IMG/VR virus record: IMGVR_UViG_3300032282_004692
Location: 1-40,810 of that record
Length of the DNA stretch: 40,810 bases
Direction: 5' to 3' (one strand)
DNA from: a virus
This document shows positions 16,901 to 23,862 of the stretch, in pieces; position 1 is the stretch's first letter; every line of letters starts with the position of its first letter. The translations under genes and the position numbers were made by a program. The notes under the pieces are model-generated. The model was not told where the DNA came from, searched no databases, and saw nothing but the letters and a program-made list of their open reading frames with translations.

Positions 16901-17212
16901 CGATGTTTTTACAGCATTGTCAACAATTAATGGTTGTTGACCAGGGACATCATCTCTTTCTTGATCTAAGAATACAATTTTTACAAGTTGTCCAGCATCA
17001 TATGAATGTGAATGACCAGAAACATTAGGATTTAATCCTGGTAATTCTTTAACACCAGCCCAGGGCAAATCTTCATTTGCGATATAAGTGCCAGTAAAAT
17101 TTGTAGAGTTGACAACATAATCGCCACCATGAATATCAGGGATGCGAATTTGACGCCTTCCAGCACCAAGTTTATCTTGTACATTAACAACAACACCAAT
17201 ATATTCTTTCAT
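13904..17212 (-). CDS. gp5-like OB-fold hub protein with Ig-like region
   Basis: 1102 aa. Residues 1-105 (MKEYIGVVVNVQDKLGAGRR, then VFLDQERDDVPGQQPLIVDN) look like the gp5/VgrG N-terminal OB domain. Residues about 200-375 are strikingly hydrophobic amphipathic helices (LTKLLMVPLSGVLKPIKTVL, QIAGLIGSFGDLAGQAI). An Ig-like segment carries YQWQRSYSPSSGW, and Gly/Ser/Thr-rich beta sequence continues to the end. The lysozyme domain that sits inside T4 gp5 is absent; lysozymes are in the two genes at 18607-23861. Its start overlaps the stop of the gp27-like gene (ATGA), matching a gp27-gp5 hub partnership. The symbol is withheld because only the N-terminus resembles gp5. Confidence 0.65.
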   Translation of the reverse strand: MKEYIGVVVNVQDKLGAGRRQIRIPDIHGGDYVVNSTNFTGTYIANEDLPWAGVKELPGLNPNVSGHSHSYDAGQLVKIVFLDQERDDVPGQQPLIVDNAVKTSPFLYSSVVPGNTVPVNAVNVNAKYVKSVDNFSYSSVPASGYSFLLPYANPCGDNTVPPGLKLPDKCVAVADGNCGQQSKINGAFAENIGDFLKIIQNTNGAIGTSLIDKYTGKLFKVTNYVNKYTTKILGIFRDSISWIKAIITKYAGKAIDQLTKLLMVPLSGVLKPIKTVLDQVLKQIGCTLGDIETALKNLIEQFLLYLVDNAINAAFSCLNTVVDGILNQIVSQVAELANLVFSSISQIAGLIGSFGDLAGQAIAAVLSFLGINCGGGGSCVANGTSSFTVKLFSNDGYGIPAGLQTALDGGLSALNSLDSQILTGQFGVNALQDATNQLNSSVQLGTVQGYTGSNNSALNSLLTTAESLIPTNLTDFCNSLGNNTNAVIIGSTSTANDSTYSIYAGNPISSGGAQTFTIRRDNSVAPGVINVVGYKSSSDNIRISSAGSVGDVNVSGSYSGADFVEDSSLPLTNQIFFYQRVTFQANESSKTISIQTNAKDPINNQTGTITYRVGVYRSALDVTQDTTYIGDNLKNPSSALNTAIGSINFTLPQPPIQVTSGNPRPPRITIVASGPTYNDIVQCPPGVIITSQPESTFTALDNTAGTIGVVAKSVTAGYTLNYQWQRSYSPSSGWVNLTNGSRSSTVSSVTSNFGVIAAGTTTTGSGYVISGFTESFTTRTISNVYSGATSPILLINPVSYYVNDKEYYRVIISSSGLTTATSNSCLVRVVLSGAFSYPIAVGSGNVIDNPNNIVAGPTPTNPSGYYCVPYVGSSITPRPSTSSGITTSGVTIINPPSPSNTTGSSLVGITAPSKNRPISVPAVVNDKGQVISIPVPSGTSPIYNSDPIISLSGRGVGATAKVILNENRQIKSIVVKSGGFGYIPNNTANLCGVLQNIALDSPGFYYTSTPTVYVDGDSSIATATIDPITSIVTGITITNPQNKTYKKPPRIDIIGGNGTGAMATAALTFIDCATVSAFYAGIINEYATPVTNKQPVSVVDCP

Positions 17213-18603
17213 TGTAGAGTTCGAATTCCGTATAATTCTAGGTCAGTATAAACTTTATTTACATTTTCAATAGAATGACATAATGAAGTAATCAAAAATG
17301 CTTGAAATTTTTGATTACCATTTTCATCATATTCAAATTCACTTCTGCCGATATTTATGCTAATATAATCACCAGCCCTAAGTGATAAATTACCAGGAAT
17401 TCTGGCATGGGCAGTGTTATTTCGAATATATTCTAAAAGAGCAGTATAATTTTTCTTTACGCTAGGACTTTCAATTTTTTGTCCGTCTCCGCTATCGGGG
17501 CAATCATTTGTATATTGAAAATCATACATTTGAATTTCTTGACTTACATATTGAACAGAATTCGCATCACCTTCAAACGAATATTTATCACAAGGATTTT
17601 TATTTGCCAATGTAGAAATACGAGTGGTTGGTGTTCCCGTAATAGGATCTCTCATTTTATTAGTTACATTTCCCACAGAACCAGTACATGCTTCTGTAAA
17701 TGCATCTCCAGTTCTGTCTCCACGGTTGAAAGAAATTTGTATAATTTTTTGAGCACCAAGTTCTCCTGGTTTTAAAGTAGAATATTCGTATTGTTGATAC
17801 GTTTTAAAATTATCGGCGGTAAGTGATGGGGTTATCATTCTATAAATTGAAGAAAAACGAAAAGTTTCGTAATTCTCAAAAAACGTATAGCCAACACTTT
17901 TTGTTTCAGATTGATTTGTTTTTGCTGTTGCTGATTGTGATGTATTTCCAGGTTCACTAGTTGCTTGTGATTTTTTACAAGCATAATCAATAACGTCAGA
18001 AATTAAAATATTTTGTGCAAGATATTTTCTAACTGGTTGAGTTGTTTCATTGCTCGCAACAGTTACCTGCTTTGAACTTTTCAATTGTTCAGAAACAACC
18101 GTGGATACAATACCATTCATAGTACCAGAATAAGATTTTATAATTCGTCTCAAACTATTCACAATGGCATCTTTAGTGAACAATTGAAGTTTATAAAAAT
18201 CTTTCGTCCCTCTGCGTGTTTGTTCTACAATTTTAGACACATAAAATGATTTTGTCCCAGTAAAAGTTAAATTATCATCTAATCTTCCATAACCATCAAA
18301 TGACGATGTTCCCGAAATTGGATCTGGAAAGGTAACTTGAACAACACAATATTTTCGAATGCCACAAGTATCACCATCTTTCGAAAAAATTTGATTTATT
18401 CTACCACTACCATCAAGAATGTCAATTTCTGCTTGAACAAATAACTGAGTAATTGATTCCCAATATTTAAATCCAATTACCAACGCAGAAATATCTTTAA
18501 AATTTCCGCTAGCAGAAATTCCATCCAACGTAGAAGAAGTTGGAGGAGGAGCAATAGAAACAACTAAATTATTACCTTTATCTAAAGTAATTGCATCTGA
18601 CAT
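17209..18603 (-). CDS. gp27-like baseplate hub protein
   Basis: 464 aa. It has the layout of gp27/gpD-type hub proteins: beta-rich domains near the N-terminus (VIGFKYWESITQLFVQAEID), a middle segment YLAQNILISDVIDYACKKS, and a C-terminal tube-like part (GNLSLRAGDYISINIGRSEF, then FLITSLCHSIENVNKVYTDL). It overlaps the gp5-like gene by 4 nt and follows the lysozyme gene by 3 nt. In T4, gp27 forms the hub ring that holds gp5. The assignment rests on fold-like pattern and position and is moderately sure. Confidence 0.6.
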   Translation of the reverse strand: MSDAITLDKGNNLVVSIAPPPTSSTLDGISASGNFKDISALVIGFKYWESITQLFVQAEIDILDGSGRINQIFSKDGDTCGIRKYCVVQVTFPDPISGTSSFDGYGRLDDNLTFTGTKSFYVSKIVEQTRRGTKDFYKLQLFTKDAIVNSLRRIIKSYSGTMNGIVSTVVSEQLKSSKQVTVASNETTQPVRKYLAQNILISDVIDYACKKSQATSEPGNTSQSATAKTNQSETKSVGYTFFENYETFRFSSIYRMITPSLTADNFKTYQQYEYSTLKPGELGAQKIIQISFNRGDRTGDAFTEACTGSVGNVTNKMRDPITGTPTTRISTLANKNPCDKYSFEGDANSVQYVSQEIQMYDFQYTNDCPDSGDGQKIESPSVKKNYTALLEYIRNNTAHARIPGNLSLRAGDYISINIGRSEFEYDENGNQKFQAFLITSLCHSIENVNKVYTDLELYGIRTLQ

Positions 18604-18606
18604 AGT

Positions 18607-20328
18607 TTACACAAAAATATCTCTGGTGTAAATGACAACGTTTTGCATTGATTGCACAAAGTCGTCAGTTTGTGTGGAAAGTTTTTCTGTACTATCTATA
18701 CGAGAAATTGTTTTATTTGATTCAATATTTTTAGAGTTAATATTATTTTCTCCTGTTTTTAATGTAGAGTTTAGATTAGTTTGTGTCGATTGATTTACAT
18801 TGAACAATTTATTTTTTATAACATTTGGAATATTTTGAATCAAATAATTAATAAAATTAGATTTTTCTATATTTTCCTTCGTGTTAGTATTTGTATAAGT
18901 TTTTGGTTGTACTTCTGGTTGTGTTGTTTGATCTATTGTAAGATTTAAAGCATTATTTTGCATCAAATCAAACATAACTTTCTTTGACATTTTGCTTTGT
19001 ACTGACAGCTGTTCAATTAAACCTTTATAAATTTGAGTTGTTTCTTGTTTAAAATCATCTTCTATTTTTTGAAATTTTTTCTCGAATAAAATTTTCAAAA
19101 TTGTTTGTCCCATTGGTCTTCCCAACGGAATAATGATAAGAGGTTCATTAATACTTTCAACATCAATTAATGTTGGTCTATCAACAACATATTGAGATAA
19201 TTCATTTTGCGAAGATTGAAAATCAATTTGATAATCTTTATCAAATAGTTTTGGCATAATAAGTCCACCAGAAGCTTTACGCATTTCTTTTAAAATTCCT
19301 TTTGTTCTTTGAACTCTTTCTGCAAATCTATTTCCTGGAACTCCTTCATACAAAGAAAGAAAACTATTAACTGCAGATTCTATTGTTGTTTGTTTTTTCA
19401 AATCTGCAATAACTCTACCTTTGTATGGAGCACGATTATCTAATTCCCAAGTTAAGTAATTGAAGTTATCTTGGTCTGTAGCTGCTCTTCCTCTTTTTCC
19501 AGGTCCACCACCAAGAAACTTTGTAATAAACACATTCAATCTATCGCCAGGAGTATTGCTAATATTAGTCCACTGAGGCCAACCATAGCCAACATAAGTT
19601 GCGCCGTATGGTGGGGGAAGTGGCTCTTGTCTATTATATGGACTGCTGTTTTCTACATTATATGGAATCAAAGATGATTCCCAAGACATAGTACCAAAAA
19701 TGGCAGCAGCTTGAACGTCAGTCAATCCATACTTAGTCATCATTTGTTTTGCTAATACAGCACCTTTTTTATCTACAGATCCTGTTTGAATTCCTGTTAA
19801 ATCTTCAGTAATCGATGATGCTATTGTACCACCAGCAATAGCAGTTAAAGTTTTTTTCAATTTTTCAATTTTTTCACTATCAGTCATTTCGGTAGTTGCT
19901 ACAATCTTATCTTCTTTATCAGCATCTTCTACTCGTTTTGAAAGATAATTTTGTAATTTTGTGTGCTGCTTTTCTAATATAATATCTTCAATTTTTATTG
20001 TTTGAATTTTATAATAAGTTGTATATGTAAGAGTAGATAAAAACTTAATTAAATTATCAAGAGTTTTTGTCAGACGAAGTAAAAATCCTGGTTCTAATTC
20101 GAATTCTAATCTATTTTTCTTTGCAAGAATTTTTGGTGTTAATGTTTTTTGAGAAACATTTTCTTCTGCACCAAGTATTAAAGAATCAATAGATAAGTCT
20201 TTTCTTTTAAGGTAATTAATATAAGCGTTAAAATCTAAGTTTTTACTAGATCCACCAGCAAAAAACCTTTTAATTATGGGAGATAAAGGTTTAACTCTAT
20301 TTAAAAGTTGTGGATTTTTGCCGAACAT
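18607..20328 (-). CDS. Virion protein with tail lysozyme domain
   Basis: 573 aa. The N-terminal ~190 residues are helical. Residues about 195-350 form a phage tail lysozyme (Phage_lysozyme2-like) domain: GLTDVQAAAIFGTMSWESSL with probable catalytic E217, GYGWPQWTNI, and a helical end with FLSLYEGVPGNRFAERVQRT. The C-terminal ~200 residues are Asn/Thr/Gln-rich and low in complexity. The ATG overlaps the stop of the 1177-aa gene (TAATG). It probably helps digest peptidoglycan during DNA entry, alongside the second lysozyme domain in the upstream gene. Confidence 0.75.
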   Translation of the reverse strand: MFGKNPQLLNRVKPLSPIIKRFFAGGSSKNLDFNAYINYLKRKDLSIDSLILGAEENVSQKTLTPKILAKKNRLEFELEPGFLLRLTKTLDNLIKFLSTLTYTTYYKIQTIKIEDIILEKQHTKLQNYLSKRVEDADKEDKIVATTEMTDSEKIEKLKKTLTAIAGGTIASSITEDLTGIQTGSVDKKGAVLAKQMMTKYGLTDVQAAAIFGTMSWESSLIPYNVENSSPYNRQEPLPPPYGATYVGYGWPQWTNISNTPGDRLNVFITKFLGGGPGKRGRAATDQDNFNYLTWELDNRAPYKGRVIADLKKQTTIESAVNSFLSLYEGVPGNRFAERVQRTKGILKEMRKASGGLIMPKLFDKDYQIDFQSSQNELSQYVVDRPTLIDVESINEPLIIIPLGRPMGQTILKILFEKKFQKIEDDFKQETTQIYKGLIEQLSVQSKMSKKVMFDLMQNNALNLTIDQTTQPEVQPKTYTNTNTKENIEKSNFINYLIQNIPNVIKNKLFNVNQSTQTNLNSTLKTGENNINSKNIESNKTISRIDSTEKLSTQTDDFVQSMQNVVIYTRDIFV

Positions 20329-23300
20329 TATTCAATAACTCCCCTTATTGTGTCTTGAATATAATAAAGAGTTTCGTCCGATTCTTGTTTCCTAATATCA
20401 AAACTATATTGTTTTGATGATTGTCTAACTATGTCGTGTGATTCCAAATCAACTGTATTTAATTTATTTAATGTATTTTTTGGTTGTGTAATGGTGTTAT
20501 CGAAAGATATGATATTATTATGCTTTACATTTTCAGTAGATTTTTCAAAATAATTCTGAATTAAAATTAAATTTTTGTTGTGAATTTCTTTTAATGATTT
20601 ATATTTTTCAATAGTCATGGTGTTTATAAAATTACTCATGCGACTAATTGGAATTAAAAATTCTATTCCAGCTTCTCCAACTAAAATTTGTTTTGTAGAA
20701 ACAATTCCTCCTTTTGCAAATCCTTCACCCAATTTAACTTTTTTTGCTGGAGATGGCACAATATTTTCATGTGCGTCAAATAACTTCTGGAACCAATTTC
20801 TATTTTTCCATGCGGCTAATCTATTTTCATAATCTTTTTGATTTTTGTTTTGAGCTGCCTTCTGTTTTGATACAATAAACTCATACACACGTCTTGCTTG
20901 TTCTTTGCGTTTTTCCATTTGTACATATAATGGATTTGCTCCTTCCATGATTTTTTCAAAATTTTCTGTTGCCGTTATATAATTTTCTGCATCACGTCCA
21001 GAAAGTTTTGTACCTTTATAATATGGTGTTGATGCTTCTTCTACCAACCAACCAAGTTGACCTTCTAAACTTGAATCAAATGATTCTCCTCTGCCGTTTG
21101 TTTTTTTATTCCACCATTTTCTACCAGCTTCAAATCTAACTGAGCTCCATTGTGCGATTCCCAATCCACCGCCACCACCATGTTGAAGTTTTTTGGGATC
21201 CATTCCTTCAGATTCGTGTAACAAATTTCCAATCCAACCAGAAGCTTCGGCGGCAGTTAATTTTAATTTAGAATTCATCAAATATTTAATTGCAAATTGA
21301 ACATTCTTGTTACTTGAAACGTGATAATCTGGAGTATCAATTTTTGGTCCACCCTTGCCGCCACCAGCAGCATCTGGTTTACCGTATCCACTATCATTTT
21401 TTTTATTGCCTAACATAAGCCAATTAATGTATCCTTCTGGATTTAAATTATTTTTACTGCCCTCATAATATTTTTCGTTATGAATTTCAAAGTGTAAATG
21501 TTCTCCCGTTACTCGTCCTGTTGCACCAGTTCTACCAATAATTCCACCAGCAGGAACTTGCTGACCTTTTGAAACATTTACTTGTGATAAATGACCGAAT
21601 AAGAATTGTTTATTTGCTTGAGGGACCCACGCAACAACAAAATGTCCATATCCACTGCTTTGATTATTTAAACTAGAATCGGTAGCAATAATTTCTGATT
21701 TTGCTTTAATTCCAATATAAGTTCCAGTTGGAGTTCCAATATCAACTCCAGGGTGTCCACCAACATCTCTACTATTTGAAACACCATAATGTTGAGTAAT
21801 GGGATAGCTTCGTGGTTCTATTTCACCAGTAATACTTCCTGGCGGTGGAGGAGGAGCTTCGTCGCCACCACCTCCACCAACGGCAACAGCAAGACCACCA
21901 GCAATACCTAAAGCAGCTCCAAGTTCTATTGCAACATCTTTTAAATCTACTTGTTTTCTTTCGGAAGATGCCTCTACTTTTTCATATTCAAATTCAAATT
22001 GTTTATCTTCTTGAGATATTAAACGTTTTGTAAGTTTTTCGGTTTGAAGAATTTGAGTTTTATTTGCCGCAGCTTTAATCTTATTCTTTCTATATGAGTT
22101 TAAGAAAAGGTTAACAGCAGTAAAGAATTTATTAACTCTTTTTGCAAATCGTTTGAATAAATTTGATTCAAATCTTTTTTGATCTGAAGGACGAACAAAA
22201 GAAAGTAATTTGTGTTCTGGAACAACAAAATCAAATCCACTTTCGCCCAATATTAATTTAGTTGGTGAAGTAACTAATTGAACACCTTTTGGTCCAAAGA
22301 TATATTCTCTTTCTCCAGATTCGCCAACTAAAGAAAGAGTTGATTTCTCAATAGTTCCGCCTTTTGCAAATTTTTCTTTTGGAACAATTTCAGTTTTTGG
22401 TTGGACAAAAGAAGTAGAAGAAGTTTTTTCAGTTGGAATAATTTTTGATTTTGGCGTAACTTTTGCGAGAGGAAGTGAAAGTTGACCAGGAGTTTCATAA
22501 TCAATTTTTGGTTTTTGGATTTCATCCAAAACATAACAAAACAAACCATTGCTAGGATTAATAAATTTATCAACAATTTTAAAACTGGTATTATTGGGAA
22601 TGAGAACTTCATTTTCACCCAAATTATTGTTAGCTAATTTTCTTCCCGTCTTGCTAAAAATAATAACAAACGTACATTTTTCTAAATTTGGTTCATTTTT
22701 TTCTCCCGTTCCTATTGAAGCAAATTGAAGTGCAGTTTTAATGCTGGTACTGCAAGACATAAAACCATAATCAGTATAAGTTTGACCAACTTCGCCAAAA
22801 TTTTTAAGACTTGGAATACCGCGATAGACCGTTGTAACATGAGGAGGAAGTTTCTCAAGAGTTCTTCTTAAACGATACGCAAAATATAAAAATTTATTGC
22901 CAAATCGTGATTCTAAATCTAGAACATCGCCTGGTAAAAAATCAGCTTTTCCCTTAAGTGGTTTTATATCTTTAACTTGATTTCTTCTCAAATATTTGTT
23001 TACATCTTCATATGTTGTATCACTAAAAAGTTCCTTTTCTTCTGCTGGTAAATATTGTGCTCCATATGAAGCTGCTTGATACCAAGAAATAACAGATATA
23101 TTTCGTTTATCTATTTCATAATCATAATCTTCGGAAGGAGGTTTATTAATTTCTTCTAAACTTTTTCGTAATTTTTTTTGTACTGGGGGGAGATATGGAA
23201 GTAATCTATTTGTTTCACTAACAATATTTCGAATGTTTGGAAGTTCTAATTGACCTGAAATTTCTGCTTCTTCTGGTCTTGTTATTACTCCTTTTATTAT

Positions 23301-23861
23301 ACGAGGATCTAAACTTTGTACTTCTACTGGTCTCCATCCATTCGTAAGATATAAGTTTTTTAAATCTGGATCAACGAAATTTTCATAATCAATATAATTG
23401 CCATCTTCATCAACATAACTTAAAATTTTTATTTTTTCAAAATTTGCGAGAACAAGATATTCATCTTTACCACTGTGCGTATTTGGTCCTTTTAAAAAAA
23501 CAGCATCAGCTTCATCTCTAAGCGCATCACCAAGATTTCCAATAAATTCTCCATTTGCTTCATCATATTCTATATCATCATCATAATCAGAAGCAAATCT
23601 TTTTAATCCTTCTAATCCATCTTTATCACAACCATATTTTGACTGTACTTCATAAGAAAGACCTAAATCTTCAATGTCTAATCGCATTGGTCTGTCTTTA
23701 GGTTCATCTAGAACCAGAAGAACTGCTCCATGAATTCCATAGTTTTCTTTTGTTGCTGTTTGTTCATTAGCAAGCTGTTCGTCTAAATGACCTTGCTCCG
23801 CAAGATTATCATAATCATAATATAAAAATTTTGATAGATAAGCAATTTTTGGATAAATCAT
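20328..23861 (-). CDS. ADP-ribosyltransferase / M23 peptidase / tail lysozyme fusion protein
   Basis: 1177 aa with three enzyme-like domains. (1) An ADP-ribosyltransferase, about residues 250-440, carries the full R-S-E set: R347 in VYRGI, S371-T372-S373 in MSCSTS, and E416-N-E418 in GENEVLIP; ExE implies arginine as acceptor. Residues 1-160 (ADAVFLKG, DEYLVLANFEKIKIL) may be a second, degenerate ART-like fold. (2) An M23 endopeptidase, about 685-800, has H703-x3-D707 (HPGVD), H757 (FGHLS) and H788-x-H790 (EHLHFEI). (3) A tail lysozyme, about 855-1000, has E883 in LLHESEG and GLGIAQWSS. Tape-measure-like motifs LVGESG, LILGESGFDFVVP and LVGEAGIEFLIP lie between and after them. A Gly/Pro linker (663-675) precedes M23. 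Likely a virion protein delivered at infection. Confidence 0.85.
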   Translation of the reverse strand: MIYPKIAYLSKFLYYDYDNLAEQGHLDEQLANEQTATKENYGIHGAVLLVLDEPKDRPMRLDIEDLGLSYEVQSKYGCDKDGLEGLKRFASDYDDDIEYDEANGEFIGNLGDALRDEADAVFLKGPNTHSGKDEYLVLANFEKIKILSYVDEDGNYIDYENFVDPDLKNLYLTNGWRPVEVQSLDPRIIKGVITRPEEAEISGQLELPNIRNIVSETNRLLPYLPPVQKKLRKSLEEINKPPSEDYDYEIDKRNISVISWYQAASYGAQYLPAEEKELFSDTTYEDVNKYLRRNQVKDIKPLKGKADFLPGDVLDLESRFGNKFLYFAYRLRRTLEKLPPHVTTVYRGIPSLKNFGEVGQTYTDYGFMSCSTSIKTALQFASIGTGEKNEPNLEKCTFVIIFSKTGRKLANNNLGENEVLIPNNTSFKIVDKFINPSNGLFCYVLDEIQKPKIDYETPGQLSLPLAKVTPKSKIIPTEKTSSTSFVQPKTEIVPKEKFAKGGTIEKSTLSLVGESGEREYIFGPKGVQLVTSPTKLILGESGFDFVVPEHKLLSFVRPSDQKRFESNLFKRFAKRVNKFFTAVNLFLNSYRKNKIKAAANKTQILQTEKLTKRLISQEDKQFEFEYEKVEASSERKQVDLKDVAIELGAALGIAGGLAVAVGGGGGDEAPPPPPGSITGEIEPRSYPITQHYGVSNSRDVGGHPGVDIGTPTGTYIGIKAKSEIIATDSSLNNQSSGYGHFVVAWVPQANKQFLFGHLSQVNVSKGQQVPAGGIIGRTGATGRVTGEHLHFEIHNEKYYEGSKNNLNPEGYINWLMLGNKKNDSGYGKPDAAGGGKGGPKIDTPDYHVSSNKNVQFAIKYLMNSKLKLTAAEASGWIGNLLHESEGMDPKKLQHGGGGGLGIAQWSSVRFEAGRKWWNKKTNGRGESFDSSLEGQLGWLVEEASTPYYKGTKLSGRDAENYITATENFEKIMEGANPLYVQMEKRKEQARRVYEFIVSKQKAAQNKNQKDYENRLAAWKNRNWFQKLFDAHENIVPSPAKKVKLGEGFAKGGIVSTKQILVGEAGIEFLIPISRMSNFINTMTIEKYKSLKEIHNKNLILIQNYFEKSTENVKHNNIISFDNTITQPKNTLNKLNTVDLESHDIVRQSSKQYSFDIRKQESDETLYYIQDTIRGVIE

Positions 23862-23862
23862 A

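Noticed and set aside
12559-17360. Other NATAAATA matches on the minus strand inside speD and the hub genes (near 12559, 16520 and 17353)
   Set aside because: All lie deep in coding sequence with no gene start nearby, as expected by chance in AT-rich DNA.
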